Positions 16,182-26,174 are shown, numbered from the stretch's first letter. The stretch is DNA of 64,000 bases from JAGVIE01 sp964520905 (GCA_964520905.1 CAZFQL010000005.1:1-64000), one strand, 5' to 3'. A program made the numbers and translations. The notes: generated by a model from the letters alone, not told the origin.

Positions 16182-17564
16182 ATGAAAGAATCAAACAATC
16201 AAAAAACTGCCTTGCTCATATCGACGTTATCGTCGTTTATGACGCCCTTTATGGTTTCTTCACTTAACGTAGCATTGCCTTCGATAGGTAACGAGTTTGG
16301 ATTGGATGCAATAACATTAAGCTGGGTCGCAACATCATACTTATTATCAGCGGCAATCTTTCTAATTCCATTCGGCAGATTAGCCGATATCCATGGCAGA
16401 AAGAAAATATTTATCTACGGTGTTACGATCTATACAATATTTTCACTCCTAATTCTTACATCAAACTCCGGTCTTATGTTAATTATATTGCGGGCATTGC
16501 AAGGTATAGGCGGCGCAATGATATTCGGAACGGGTGTAGCAATTCTTATCTCACTGACAACTCCGACAAAACGTGGAAGAGTATTGGGGATAAATGTCGC
16601 CGCTGTCTATCTGGGTTTATCGGCAGGACCATTTCTGGGCGGAATGCTGACTCAGCACTTCGGCTGGATGAGTATTTTTGTAGTCAATGCTCTCCTCGGT
16701 TTAATCATCATTGTTTTCGCTGTATGGAAATTAAAAGGAGAATGGGCTGAAGCGAAAGGAGACAAGTTCGATTATATGGGATCGATCTTTTTCAGTATTG
16801 CACTATTTTTATTGATGTATGGCTCCTCAAAATTACCGGGAGCGATCGGAACATACACGATAATTACAGGAAGCCTCTCGTTCATCCTTTTTGTAATCTG
16901 GGAAAGGAGGATATCGAATCCCATCCTGGATATCAAGTTGTTCACTCATAATCCGGTGTTTGCATTGTCAAACGCTGCTGCTCTCATCAATTATAGCGCA
17001 ACATCTGCAATTACATTTCTCCTTAGTCTTTATCTACAGTATGTCAAAGGACTTAGTCCGCAAGCGACGGGAATTGTTTTGGTTTCTCAACCAATTTTCA
17101 TGACGATCATTTCTCCGCTCGCTGGTCGACTGTCGGATAAAATAGAGCCGCGAATTCTCGCATCGATAGGAATGGCATTTACAGTAATCGGTCTTCTTTT
17201 ATTCGCTTTTATCACGAGCGATACATCGCTTACAATTGTCACGATAAATTTAATATTCCTTGGCGTTGGATTCGGATTATTTTCATCCCCTAATACAAAT
17301 GCGGTCATGGGTTCCGTCACAAAAGAATTTTACAGTATCGCCTCCGCGACACTTGGCACCATGCGGCTCACCGGACAGATGCTGAGTATGGGAATCGTAA
17401 TACTGATATTTTCATTGAGTTTAGGAAGAATCCAGATAACAGCAGAAAACTTCCCGGAATTTGTCGGCAGTATGAGAGTAGCATTCGTCATATTTGCCTC
17501 ACTCTGTTTCATTGGGATATTTGCATCACTCGGGCGGGGGAAAGTTCATCAATCAAATGATTAA
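16182..17564 (+). CDS. MFS drug-efflux-type transporter (DHA2 family)
   Basis: A protein of 460 residues with about 14 hydrophobic helices, the count of the DHA2/EmrB/QacA group. Visible motifs are the loop 2-3 signature GRLADIHGRKKIF (motif A), LRALQGIGGAMIFG with the helix-4 Arg, and the antiporter motif C region LGLSAGPFLGGMLTQHFGW in helix 5. Proton-coupled efflux of drugs or metabolites is expected; the substrate is unknown. No regulator or membrane-fusion partner lies beside it. The ATG has no clear ribosome-binding site. A weak stem-loop (17563-17588) begins at its stop codon. Confidence 0.9.
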   Translation: MKESNNQKTALLISTLSSFMTPFMVSSLNVALPSIGNEFGLDAITLSWVATSYLLSAAIFLIPFGRLADIHGRKKIFIYGVTIYTIFSLLILTSNSGLMLIILRALQGIGGAMIFGTGVAILISLTTPTKRGRVLGINVAAVYLGLSAGPFLGGMLTQHFGWMSIFVVNALLGLIIIVFAVWKLKGEWAEAKGDKFDYMGSIFFSIALFLLMYGSSKLPGAIGTYTIITGSLSFILFVIWERRISNPILDIKLFTHNPVFALSNAAALINYSATSAITFLLSLYLQYVKGLSPQATGIVLVSQPIFMTIISPLAGRLSDKIEPRILASIGMAFTVIGLLLFAFITSDTSLTIVTINLIFLGVGFGLFSSPNTNAVMGSVTKEFYSIASATLGTMRLTGQMLSMGIVILIFSLSLGRIQITAENFPEFVGSMRVAFVIFASLCFIGIFASLGRGKVHQSND

Positions 17565-17886
17565 TCTGGAGGACTTCTTCTCCTGATTAGCGTGAAGTGC
17601 ATTGTCTCCAAAATTCGGATTATGGTGGAAAAGCAGTTAAAAAACATAATATTTTTTAGGAAAACTTATTGATGGAACATTTTGCAACTTATTGAGAGTT
17701 ATTTGCGTACAGACAAATGGGAGGATTAATATTTCTTCAATATCACCAACCTATTGAGGATGTTTGGTTATCGATTACCCTGTTACAACTTTGTAGCAGG
17801 GTTTTTTTATCCTTTTTAATTTGATACAACAGTTTTTGTATAAAGTCAGAAAAATATCGTATATTAATGCCCAGAAGGAGCAAACT
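17565..17886 (+). other. Intergenic region with terminator, possible small RNA
   Basis: A 322-bp gap without a protein-coding frame. It holds a stem-loop straddling the transporter stop (AATCTGGAG/CTCCTGATT, one mismatch, 17563-17588), about 190 bp of AT-rich sequence, and a strong intrinsic terminator at 17777-17809 that lies over 200 bp beyond the stop codon. The distance suggests either a long 3' UTR or an independent small transcript ending at the terminator. No promoter is convincingly recognised. Confidence 0.4.
17777..17809 (+). terminator. Rho-independent terminator
   Basis: A 12-bp stem ACCCTGTTACAA / TTGTAGCAGGGT (17777-17788 and 17791-17802) with a single G-T mismatch is followed by a run of seven T. 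It is located before the CheY-like gene and reads on the plus strand. Confidence 0.85.
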
Positions 17887-18255
17887 ATGGAGCAAAAATA
17901 TAATATACTTTCTGCGGATGATGATGAGGCTCTTGTCAATTTGTTATCGAGGGAGCTCTTGAATGAGGGATATAATGTTTCTGTTGCATATGATGGAGCA
18001 CAAGCCATCACTCTTAGCACGGAGAAAATATTTGATCTTGCCATACTCGATATCAAAATGCCTAAGAAGGATGGTCTGGAAGTCTTGAAATTTATAAAAG
18101 AAAATTCACCTTCAACAAAAGTTATTATGTTAACCGCTTATGCAGATGTGGCGAATGCACTGGCAGCGAAAAGATTGGGTGCAGAAGATTTTCTTGAAAA
18201 GCCATACGACTTAGGAGAATTGCTCTCAACTATTGAACGGCATCTAATGCTTTGA
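17887..18255 (+). CDS. CheY-like single-domain response regulator
   Basis: A stand-alone receiver domain of 122 residues. The ATG at 17887 is chosen because AGAAGGAG lies 6 nt upstream and the protein then starts just before strand 1. Conserved residues are D11/D12 in SADDDE, phosphoacceptor D55 in LAILDIKMP, Thr in VIMLTAY and Lys in EKPYD. There is no output domain, so it must act through protein contacts in a phosphorelay or on a motor or kinase. No kinase is adjacent. It is monocistronic, between two intrinsic terminators. Confidence 0.9.
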   Translation: MEQKYNILSADDDEALVNLLSRELLNEGYNVSVAYDGAQAITLSTEKIFDLAILDIKMPKKDGLEVLKFIKENSPSTKVIMLTAYADVANALAAKRLGAEDFLEKPYDLGELLSTIERHLML

Positions 18256-18276
18256 ATTGACACATCCCATTAATTG

Positions 18277-18308
18277 AAAAAGCCCGGAAAAACATCCGGG
18301 CTTTTTTT
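18277..18308. terminator. Bidirectional intrinsic terminator
   Basis: A perfect 11-bp stem AAAAAGCCCGG / CCGGGCTTTTT (18277-18287 and 18296-18306) with an 8-nt loop. The arms give a T-run on either strand. It serves the response regulator on the plus strand and the convergent S9 peptidase on the minus strand. Confidence 0.93.
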
Positions 18309-18327
18309 AAATATGATTTTACTTCAA

Positions 18328-20466
18328 TTATCTGAATGCCTGGTTTCTCAGCATCCTTGTCATGTCGTACGGCGCGGGATCGCCTTTTAAATATTTATGG
18401 AACCAATCAAGGTGTGCATTGTAATACAACGGCATCGATTTCACCCCGGAGGGCCAATGCCCATCGTTTGGGAATACAATCAATCGAGAAGGCACTTGCA
18501 TCTTTTGTAAATCTGTAAAGAATTCCAGGCTCTGTGTATATGGAACCCGGTAATCTTTTTCACCGGTTATCACGAGGCACGGCGTCTTGAAATTTTTCAC
18601 ATAATTATTCGGCGACAATTTTTGATACAGGTCTGAATTCCAGGGCGAGCCGTTCAACTCCCATTCTGGGAACCACAGTTCTTCGGTCGCTCCGTGCATC
18701 GCCGTGAGGTTATACACTCCCATCATACTGGCGATTGCCTTGAAGCGATCGGTATGCCCTTCAAGCCACATCATCATATAACCGCCATACGACCAACCCA
18801 TTGCACCCATGCGATCTTTATCGACGTAAGGAATATTTCCAAGCGAATCTGCAACTGCCATCACGTCCTGATAAACTTTTCCGCCCCAATCTTTGCAAAT
18901 ACCGTCGGAGAATTCTTGTCCATAACCGTTCGATCCGTGAGGGTTCGGAAAAGCAACTATGTATCCTGCGCCGGGATACACTTGCCAATCACCGCGGAAC
19001 GCATCTTTCCATTGCGAATGCGGACCGCCATGTACATTTAGTATTAGAGGATATTTTTTATCCGGGTCGAAGTTATGAGGCTTTACGATAAATGTGTGGA
19101 TTTTTTTCCCCGAAGGAGAATTAATCCACATCTCATCTGCCGGACGAATATCGATTTGATCTGCGAGTGATTTATTGAAAAAAGTAAGTTGTTTAAGCTT
19201 CTTTCCGTCGGATAGACAACTCCATATTTCAGCAGGCTCACCGACAGAGCGGCGAACGAAAACCAGCGACTTGCCATCGGGAGAAACCGAGAATGCATCT
19301 ATTGTTTTAACGTCAACGATCTTCGTTATTTCTTTGGATTTAATATCAATTCTATAAATGGGGGAATGACCCTCAACTTCAGCAGTAAAGTAAATACTTC
19401 TTGAATCCGGTGACCATCTTATATCGTTTATGTCATTGTCGAATTTTTCAGTCATAACAATTTTGGAACCTGTTGCACGATCGAGGAGACCGATATAAAG
19501 CCGGTCGGATTCATACATCGGAGTTTTCTGAAACTTATATGCGATATATTTTCCATCCGGTGAATATTGGGGATATCCATCATATCCTTTGTTCTCTGTG
19601 GTAATATTTGTAGGCTCTTTGCTGTATTCCGTATAGACTGTAGAAGGGTATACCGCATTTGGATTATCGGCTTTTTTATCAAGGATAATACCGGTTGATG
19701 AATTATTGATCCATAAATCTTTATTGGTATTATCTGCCTCCTGCGTTTCATAATTGGATACATAACATATCTCTTTTCCATCAGATGCAAATGCAAAACC
19801 CACACTGCCTTGTTCCCATGAGGGTGAATCGAATTGACCGGGTGTGAGATCGGAATATTTATCTGATGAGATCGAATATGATATAAGATGTGTGACTTTA
19901 CCATTTTTCCAATCGGTCCAATGACGGTACAATAATTTATCAGCCACATGTGCCTGGATGGGTCCGTTACTCATTGTGCTGTCGTTATATTTGTTGCAAT
20001 CGTTATTTACAGGACAATCGGGGAAGACATCGCTGGAGAATATCACCATATTACCATCGGGTGAAATTTCCGCATCGCTAACACCCATTGAAAAATTAGT
20101 TATTTGAACTGCTTCACCGCCATCAGCGGGAACACGCCACAATTGCGTTCCATTGTTGCGTGTCGATAAGAACATAATCGATTTCCCGTCAGGCAACCAA
20201 CGTGGATGATTGTCAACCGATGGATGGTTTGTAAGATTTTTCGTCTCGCTGCCATCGGCATTTATGATGTACACATCCTGGTTTGATTTTCCTTCTTTGA
20301 GGAAACTTTCGGTAACTACAAAAGCAATTCTTTTGCCGTCTGGTGAATACTGTGGGTCAGCAAGATTCTTGATCAGATACAGGTCATTCAGTGTAAAAGC
20401 CCGTTTCTGGCTGAGTGCGGTGAGAGCAATAAGAAATAGTAGAAAGATGTAGAATATTTTTTTCAT
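18328..20466 (-). CDS. Exported S9 prolyl-oligopeptidase-family peptidase
   Basis: A protein of 712 residues. The ATG at 20466 is preferred to an in-frame GTG 12 nt upstream because the sequence between them contains the GGAG ribosome-binding site and the protein then starts with a clean signal peptide (MKKIFYIFLLFLIALTALSQ). The first 430 residues are a WD40-like/DPP4-type beta-propeller with repeats such as PQYSPDGKYIAY. The C-terminal alpha/beta hydrolase domain has nucleophile Ser559 in GWSYGGY, an Asp in the GEKDYRVPY segment and His in NDGHWP. It is expected to cleave short peptides in the periplasm as an acyl-aminoacyl- or dipeptidyl-peptidase. Confidence 0.92.
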   Translation of the reverse strand: MKKIFYIFLLFLIALTALSQKRAFTLNDLYLIKNLADPQYSPDGKRIAFVVTESFLKEGKSNQDVYIINADGSETKNLTNHPSVDNHPRWLPDGKSIMFLSTRNNGTQLWRVPADGGEAVQITNFSMGVSDAEISPDGNMVIFSSDVFPDCPVNNDCNKYNDSTMSNGPIQAHVADKLLYRHWTDWKNGKVTHLISYSISSDKYSDLTPGQFDSPSWEQGSVGFAFASDGKEICYVSNYETQEADNTNKDLWINNSSTGIILDKKADNPNAVYPSTVYTEYSKEPTNITTENKGYDGYPQYSPDGKYIAYKFQKTPMYESDRLYIGLLDRATGSKIVMTEKFDNDINDIRWSPDSRSIYFTAEVEGHSPIYRIDIKSKEITKIVDVKTIDAFSVSPDGKSLVFVRRSVGEPAEIWSCLSDGKKLKQLTFFNKSLADQIDIRPADEMWINSPSGKKIHTFIVKPHNFDPDKKYPLILNVHGGPHSQWKDAFRGDWQVYPGAGYIVAFPNPHGSNGYGQEFSDGICKDWGGKVYQDVMAVADSLGNIPYVDKDRMGAMGWSYGGYMMMWLEGHTDRFKAIASMMGVYNLTAMHGATEELWFPEWELNGSPWNSDLYQKLSPNNYVKNFKTPCLVITGEKDYRVPYTQSLEFFTDLQKMQVPSRLIVFPNDGHWPSGVKSMPLYYNAHLDWFHKYLKGDPAPYDMTRMLRNQAFR

Positions 20467-20538
20467 TTGTATCTCCACAAGTAGTTAATAGTAGATAGAT
20501 TTTATAAGATCAGCAGGCAGATAGTGTCATGTAATCGT

Positions 20539-21039
20539 TTAATTTTTTTGTGGAATCAATTTCAATGGTTTGTTGCTGTTCCAGCAGTCGGCGTATATTT
20601 TCCACGAACCGTCTGATTGTAATTTCCAGATAGTATTATACTTTCCGGTATCTGAAACCATTTGCATTTCGGGTCTTTCAATATCCATTATATACTGGCC
20701 AATCTCATAAACTGTGCTGTCTTTGCCGCTAAGTTCGAGTATGTTCATTACTCCTTTTGATATTTTAATTTTCCTGATCGCCATTCTGTCGTAGTATGCT
20801 TTTATTTGCCGCTTGCCTTTCAGCATCGGAAAATTGGGGGGCATTAAGGTTGCGTCTTCGGTATACAGGGAAAGGAGAGAAGGCACATCGTATTGCCTAA
20901 CGGCGTCGAACCATTTCGCATTTTGTGCCTCTACGAATTTTCGAACTTCTTTAATATCTAATTGCTGTCCAGAACGGGAATTGCAGGCGATGAGCGCTAC
21001 TGTTGTAAAAAGAATAAAAGAGAATTTATTTTTTACCAT
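20539..21039 (-). CDS. SnoaL/DUF4440-like lipoprotein
   Basis: A protein of 166 residues with a lipoprotein signal peptide (hydrophobic core then LIAC; mature Cys near 19). The mature part has the cone-shaped SnoaL/ketosteroid-isomerase-like fold pattern: a helix VEAQNAKWFDAVRQYDVPSLLSLYTEDATLMPPN, then GKRQIKAYYDRM, and strands ending DGSWKIYADCWN. This matches DUF4440 proteins, whose ligands are mostly unknown. A strong AAGGAG site lies upstream and only 16 nt separate it from valS, so it is probably cotranscribed with valS. Confidence 0.85.
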   Translation of the reverse strand: MVKNKFSFILFTTVALIACNSRSGQQLDIKEVRKFVEAQNAKWFDAVRQYDVPSLLSLYTEDATLMPPNFPMLKGKRQIKAYYDRMAIRKIKISKGVMNILELSGKDSTVYEIGQYIMDIERPEMQMVSDTGKYNTIWKLQSDGSWKIYADCWNSNKPLKLIPQKN

Positions 21040-21055
21040 GATGATCTCCTTTCTT

Positions 21056-23818
21056 TTACAATGCTTTTAGATTAATCTCCAATTTTGCTAAGTTGACCCT
21101 AAAATTATCTAATTTTTCTATCTCTTTATCTACAACTTCTTTCGGCGCTTTGCTGCGGAAATTATCATTGGTTAATTTTTTTTCTGTTATTTCAACCATC
21201 GATCGAACATGGTCAATCTCTTTCTGGATGCGTTCACGCTCCGCATTAATATCTATCAGACCTTCGAGCGGAATAAATACCTCACCGCCGTCAACAACGG
21301 CGCTGGCAGAGAATTTAGGTTTGGGGGAATTTCCCAATATGCCGATCCTGGTGACACGAGCAAGCCGCTGGAAATAACTCTGATATTTTCTGATAATTTC
21401 TTCTTTAGATTTATCGGCGAAACTCACAATCATCTCAATTTCTTTAGAAGGCGGCACCGATAGTTCACCGCGGACATTTCGAATACTGTTGATGACATTC
21501 TGGACAAAGGTCATTTCTAATTCGGTCAGACGATCGACCCGTTTCATATCGGGAACCGGAAAATCGGAAACCATAATCGATTCATCAGCATTACGTATTT
21601 CAAGATACTGCCAGAGTTCCTCGGTTACAAACGGCATGAAAGGGTGTAAGAGTTTCAGCGAACGATCGAAAATAGCTATCGATCGATTTAGAACGATTTC
21701 TTTCGTTTCCTGGGATTCATCACTGTATAGTCTGCCTTTGATCATTTCAACGTACCAGTCGCAGAAGTCATGCCAGATGAAGTCGTAGAGAATTTTCGTC
21801 GCCTGGTTAATTTCGAATTTAGTAAGTAAATCGTTAAGATCACCGATAGTGGAATTGAGGCGCGAGAGAATCCAGCGGTCGGCAAGGTCAAGATGAAGCT
21901 CCGAGAGTTTTGAGTTTTGAGTTTCAAGTTTTGAATCGTCGGGTTTAGTCGCTTCCAACTGTTCTTTGTTCATTAAGAGGAACCTGCCGGCGTTCCAAAT
22001 CTTATTGGCGAAATTCCTGCCAAGCTCACATTTCTCGTTCGAATAAAGAACATCCTGACCGAGCGGGGCAAGATAAAGAATTGTAAAACGCAGAGCGTCG
22101 GCTCCGTACTCGGCTATAACATCGAGCGGATCAGGAGAGTTACCGAGTGATTTGCTCATCTTCCTGCCCTTCATATCGCGGATGAGACTTGTGAAGTAAA
22201 CATCTTTAAAAGGAATTTTCTGATTGTCTTTCAACCTTGGCGAACCGTCTTGATTCGGAATATCGCCCATCACTTCCAATCCTGCCATGATCATGCGCGC
22301 AACCCAGAAGAAGATAATGTCTGGCGCAGTGACTAAAGCGTCTGTCGGATAAAAATATTTAAGCTCGGGTGTTTCTTTTTGCCAACCAAGAGTTGAAAAG
22401 GGCCAGAGCCATGATGAGAACCAAGTATCTAAAACATCTTCATCCTGTCGGAGATTAGTCGAATTACAATGCGGACATTTATCCGGTTTATCCTTAGATA
22501 CGATCGGTTGTTTGCAATCTATCCTGTTCAATTGTTCGCAATACCACACCGGAATCCTGTGTCCCCACCAGAGTTGTCGGGAGATACACCAATCGCGGAT
22601 GTTTGTCATCCAGTGTTCATATACTTTGGTCCACCGTTCGGGATGGAATTTAATTTCACCGTTGAGTACAACTTTCAATGCAGGTTCGGCAAGAGGTTTC
22701 ATTTTTACGAACCATTGATCGGAAAGATACGGTTCGATTATCGTATCGCATCGATAGCACCTGCCGACATTATGAGTATACGGTTCGATCTTGACTAAAA
22801 GTCCGAGTTCATCAAGGTCTTTGATTACCTGCTTGCGTACTTCGAATCGATCTAATCCCCGGTATTTTTTTGGAACGTTATCGTTTGTTTTCGCTGAGAT
22901 ATCGAATATGTTTATCGGTGACATGAAGTGGCGCTGACCAACACCGGCATTATGCCTCTCACCGATCCAGTAATCATTCGGATCGTGTGCCGGGGTTACC
23001 TTCACCATGCCGGTACCGAACGACATATCTATAATGTCGTCTGTTATGATTGGTATTTCTCGATCCGTCAGCGGAAGGAGTACGCTACGCCCGACCAAAT
23101 TTTTGTAGCGTTCGTCTTTCGGGTTTACAGCTACTGCAGTGTCGCCTAACATTGTTTCCGGACGTGTAGTGGCAACGACCGCGTATTCATTCAGATCCTT
23201 GATAGGATATTTTATGTACCACAAATGATCGTTCTGTTCGGTAAAATTCACCTCATCATCACTGATGGCGGTATGATCTTTCGGACACCAGTTCACAATA
23301 TACTTACCGCGGTATATCAGACCTTTATTGTAAAGGCGGATGAAAATTTCCTGAACGGCATCTGACAATCCCTCATCCATCGTAAATCGTTCTCGTTCCC
23401 AATCGCAGGAGGTGCCGAGCTTTTTCAACTGTTTGATGATCGTTCCGCCATATTGTTCTTTCCAATCCCAAACGCGCTCAAGAAATTGTTCTCTGCCGAG
23501 AGTGTGGCGGTTCTTGCCTTCTTTTGCAAGTGATTTTTCAACGACATTTTGTGTAGCGATGCCGGCATGATCGGTTCCGGGCATCCATAAACTTTCAAAA
23601 CCCTGCATACGCTTCCAGCGGATGAAAACATCCTGGATCGTGTTGTTCAATACATGTCCCATAGTAAGTATTCCGGTGATATTCGGTGGCGGAATGACAA
23701 TCGTATATGGAACTTTGTTCGGTTTTACTTCAGCATGAAAAAATTTGTGCTGTTCCCAGAATGGGTACCACTTTTCTTCTGCTTCTTTCGGATTGTATGC
23801 TTTTGGTAATTCGGACAT
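21056..23818 (-). CDS. valS: Valyl-tRNA synthetase
   Basis: A class I synthetase of 920 residues that charges tRNA-Val. The HIGH-type motif is PPPNITGILTMGHVL (about 43-57), with Thr replacing the first His. The editing CP1 domain lies at about 150-370. A zinc-ribbon-like segment CPHCNSTNLRQDEDVLDTWFSS precedes the second catalytic half, KMSKSLGN is intact near 550, and a C-terminal coiled-coil (INAERERIQKEIDHVRSM...) matches the family. An odd low-complexity insert (SKLETQNSKL, about 629-640) encoded by near-repeats of TCAAAACT lies between the catalytic and anticodon domains. Length is typical (870-960). Confidence 0.96.
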   Translation of the reverse strand: MSELPKAYNPKEAEEKWYPFWEQHKFFHAEVKPNKVPYTIVIPPPNITGILTMGHVLNNTIQDVFIRWKRMQGFESLWMPGTDHAGIATQNVVEKSLAKEGKNRHTLGREQFLERVWDWKEQYGGTIIKQLKKLGTSCDWERERFTMDEGLSDAVQEIFIRLYNKGLIYRGKYIVNWCPKDHTAISDDEVNFTEQNDHLWYIKYPIKDLNEYAVVATTRPETMLGDTAVAVNPKDERYKNLVGRSVLLPLTDREIPIITDDIIDMSFGTGMVKVTPAHDPNDYWIGERHNAGVGQRHFMSPINIFDISAKTNDNVPKKYRGLDRFEVRKQVIKDLDELGLLVKIEPYTHNVGRCYRCDTIIEPYLSDQWFVKMKPLAEPALKVVLNGEIKFHPERWTKVYEHWMTNIRDWCISRQLWWGHRIPVWYCEQLNRIDCKQPIVSKDKPDKCPHCNSTNLRQDEDVLDTWFSSWLWPFSTLGWQKETPELKYFYPTDALVTAPDIIFFWVARMIMAGLEVMGDIPNQDGSPRLKDNQKIPFKDVYFTSLIRDMKGRKMSKSLGNSPDPLDVIAEYGADALRFTILYLAPLGQDVLYSNEKCELGRNFANKIWNAGRFLLMNKEQLEATKPDDSKLETQNSKLSELHLDLADRWILSRLNSTIGDLNDLLTKFEINQATKILYDFIWHDFCDWYVEMIKGRLYSDESQETKEIVLNRSIAIFDRSLKLLHPFMPFVTEELWQYLEIRNADESIMVSDFPVPDMKRVDRLTELEMTFVQNVINSIRNVRGELSVPPSKEIEMIVSFADKSKEEIIRKYQSYFQRLARVTRIGILGNSPKPKFSASAVVDGGEVFIPLEGLIDINAERERIQKEIDHVRSMVEITEKKLTNDNFRSKAPKEVVDKEIEKLDNFRVNLAKLEINLKAL
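21905..21934. repeat. Octamer-type tandem repeat inside valS
   Basis: Three near-copies of a TCAAAACT-like unit run in tandem (read on the minus strand), giving an in-frame SKLETQNSKL linker. The repeat is AT-rich and unlike the surrounding coding sequence. It sits at a domain boundary, so it is probably tolerated. It may come from slippage or insertion of an intergenic repeat. Confidence 0.55.
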
Positions 23819-23867
23819 ATGGAGGATTTCAAATTAAAGATTTATAATGCGGTTTAGAAATACCGCA

Positions 23868-26174
23868 TTATCTTATTGTGAAGTTGCGAATCAATTTTGT
23901 TTCGTTCTTGGCTCGGTCCTTCATTTTAATTTCAAGATTATGTTTTCCGTTTGATAATTGTTCTTCAGATTGGTACCATACACGGCTATGTTCGCCGTCG
24001 ATTTCGGGAATAACAAGTTTACCATCAATGTACATCTTTATTTCGTCGGTATCAACCCCCGAAAGATTATCATGATACCGGAATGAAACGTAAACCAAAC
24101 CTCTTCCGGTTCTCAATCTAACATATCCAAAACTCGGCTGAACCTCGTCCCGCATAACTGCCAATTCACCAAGTTTATGTGTGAGTAGGGTAGAAAAAAT
24201 GTTCGATCCGCTATCAACCTGTTGTGTCTGGAAAATCCACCCGCCGTTCAATCGATAATACAATCCCAAATTATTTTTGTCTATTGAGGAGTTGATAGGT
24301 ACGCTTACCTTTATGCCTTTGTGTAGAAGTTCATCGGTTGGTTCGAGTTTATAAGAAGGTAGACGATTATCATTATCATATTGAACTTGAAGGAATAAAG
24401 GTGTATAAACGGCTCCGGAGTCGTAGGTAAAACTAAGATTTCCATCGCGTGTTGAAAATCTGCCCGATTTGCCGGTTGGGATTGGATAAAGTGTTAACGT
24501 GGTTGAAGATGATGTAGCTTTGCCATTGACTTCAGCGTTCACTTCTACAGTTCGTTCTCCATGATAAGAGTCCGAGGGTAAAAATGTCGCTTGATATTTA
24601 TTGATCTCAATGGCGTTAGCCGATAGTGACCGCTTAGATGATCCTTCATGAACGATGAGTTCGGGAGTTTCCGTGAATACACCCTCGGTGGTCAGTGTGA
24701 ATAGGATATAATCCTTTAAAATATCTGATTTGATGTGAATATCGCGCACAGCACTATACGGTTTTTTAATGAAATGAAATATCGGCAACGATATTGATCC
24801 CGATCTGGTAGCTACCACCACTTTTACTACATCATAAGGTTTCGTGTTTATAGGAAGCCGTAGTTCTTTATCCGAAATTTCAAATCTTCCTTTGGTGAGC
24901 GTATGCTGGGACCATGTCGTCTGGAAAGATCGTTTTCCATATACAAAACATTTATCGATGGATTCCAACTTATTTCCGTTCAGCACAATTTCATTATCTG
25001 TATAACTTGAGATATTTATTTCAGGTCGGTGGTTGGCGATTATAGTGCCTGTCAGCGTTGATGCATTACCCTGAATATCGGTACATACAATCCGGTATTC
25101 GTGGCTGCCCTCTGTAAGTAAATCGGTATTTATTATTCCCGCAGCTTCGGGTTTTGAGTTGTAGAAAGGAAGCGAATTTCCTTTATCGATATAGAGCTTT
25201 TGAAATTTTCCTTTGCCTTCTAATATTGATTCAAGATCATAATGTAAATCGATTTGTTTTGTTTCATCTACCGGTACTTTGTTTAGCTCCATCGAAAAAA
25301 TCAAACTGTCGTCTAAATAAAAATCCATTCCATGGATACCTGTCCGACCCCATACCCCATCGGCGCGATCGACTGCATCGACTCCGAATCCTACCAGTCC
25401 GTGCGCTCTTATCGATTGTGGAATGATTAGCTGACGCTTGCTTCGCGGGAAGCGACTGAAATACTTAGTCTCGGCGCTGTTATCAATAGTAGAACTGTAT
25501 CCTACGGGTGTTACCATAACGCGTCTGATGAAGGGTGGGATGTTATCCGGGATCGTGTAGTTTCCACTTAGAAGCGGATTAATAGGATTAAGATTATGAT
25601 CGCGTAATTCAAAATGGAGATGCGGCGGACCGACACCAGTCTCGCCTGTATATGCGATTATGTCTCCTTGCTTTACAGGAAGCTGAACGGAATCTTGAAG
25701 AAGATCGATAGCATACGTTTCTTTGCGGAATTGTTCGGTGCGTGTTACTTTTGTGATTGCCTCATTGAAAGATTTCAAGTGTGCATATGTGCTTACATAA
25801 CCGTCATTATGCTGAACGAACAACATCTTCCCGTATCCATTCGGGGTAATTTTAATTCGCGAGACATATCCATCCTGGACGGCGAATACTTTATATCCTG
25901 CCTGCCCGTTAGTGCTGATATCAATACCGCCGTGAAAATGGTTTGTTCGGTATTCAGCGAATGAAGAAGTGATTCTATCGCTCGCATCAGTGGGCCAGAT
26001 ATATTTTCCTATTGATGAACGGATGTCATCAATGTCAGAATCAAAAGTATTTATCTTTTCCGTCTCACGGTACGGCGTTTCTTTCGTACCGGAATTAAGA
26101 TCGATGAATGAGGTATTAATCAGTGCGAATAAAATAATAATCGGTGCAACGAATATGCGCGGTAGAGGCATCAA
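23868..26174 (-). CDS. Exported M23-family metallopeptidase with long C-terminal region
   Basis: A protein of 768 residues with an N-terminal hydrophobic signal (IFVAPIIILFALINTSF). The LytM/M23 domain occupies about 60-200. Zinc-ligand motifs are HGGID (first His and Asp) and HLHFELRD (last His), within the typical TSSFAEYRTNHFHGGIDI...YAHL layout. It should cleave peptidoglycan cross-links or act as a pseudoenzyme scaffold. The remaining 550 or so residues look like several beta-sandwich modules (DIQGNASTLTGTI, FRYHDNLSGVDTDEIKMYIDG) of unknown role. Its ATG is 3 nt after the stop of the FAH-family gene, and it ends 49 nt before valS. Confidence 0.88.
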   Translation of the reverse strand: MMPLPRIFVAPIIILFALINTSFIDLNSGTKETPYRETEKINTFDSDIDDIRSSIGKYIWPTDASDRITSSFAEYRTNHFHGGIDISTNGQAGYKVFAVQDGYVSRIKITPNGYGKMLFVQHNDGYVSTYAHLKSFNEAITKVTRTEQFRKETYAIDLLQDSVQLPVKQGDIIAYTGETGVGPPHLHFELRDHNLNPINPLLSGNYTIPDNIPPFIRRVMVTPVGYSSTIDNSAETKYFSRFPRSKRQLIIPQSIRAHGLVGFGVDAVDRADGVWGRTGIHGMDFYLDDSLIFSMELNKVPVDETKQIDLHYDLESILEGKGKFQKLYIDKGNSLPFYNSKPEAAGIINTDLLTEGSHEYRIVCTDIQGNASTLTGTIIANHRPEINISSYTDNEIVLNGNKLESIDKCFVYGKRSFQTTWSQHTLTKGRFEISDKELRLPINTKPYDVVKVVVATRSGSISLPIFHFIKKPYSAVRDIHIKSDILKDYILFTLTTEGVFTETPELIVHEGSSKRSLSANAIEINKYQATFLPSDSYHGERTVEVNAEVNGKATSSSTTLTLYPIPTGKSGRFSTRDGNLSFTYDSGAVYTPLFLQVQYDNDNRLPSYKLEPTDELLHKGIKVSVPINSSIDKNNLGLYYRLNGGWIFQTQQVDSGSNIFSTLLTHKLGELAVMRDEVQPSFGYVRLRTGRGLVYVSFRYHDNLSGVDTDEIKMYIDGKLVIPEIDGEHSRVWYQSEEQLSNGKHNLEIKMKDRAKNETKLIRNFTIR

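Noticed and set aside
19452..19949. 165-codon antisense frame inside the S9 peptidase gene
   Set aside because: It lies fully within a well-supported gene on the same strand in another frame, and has unnatural Ile/His-rich composition.
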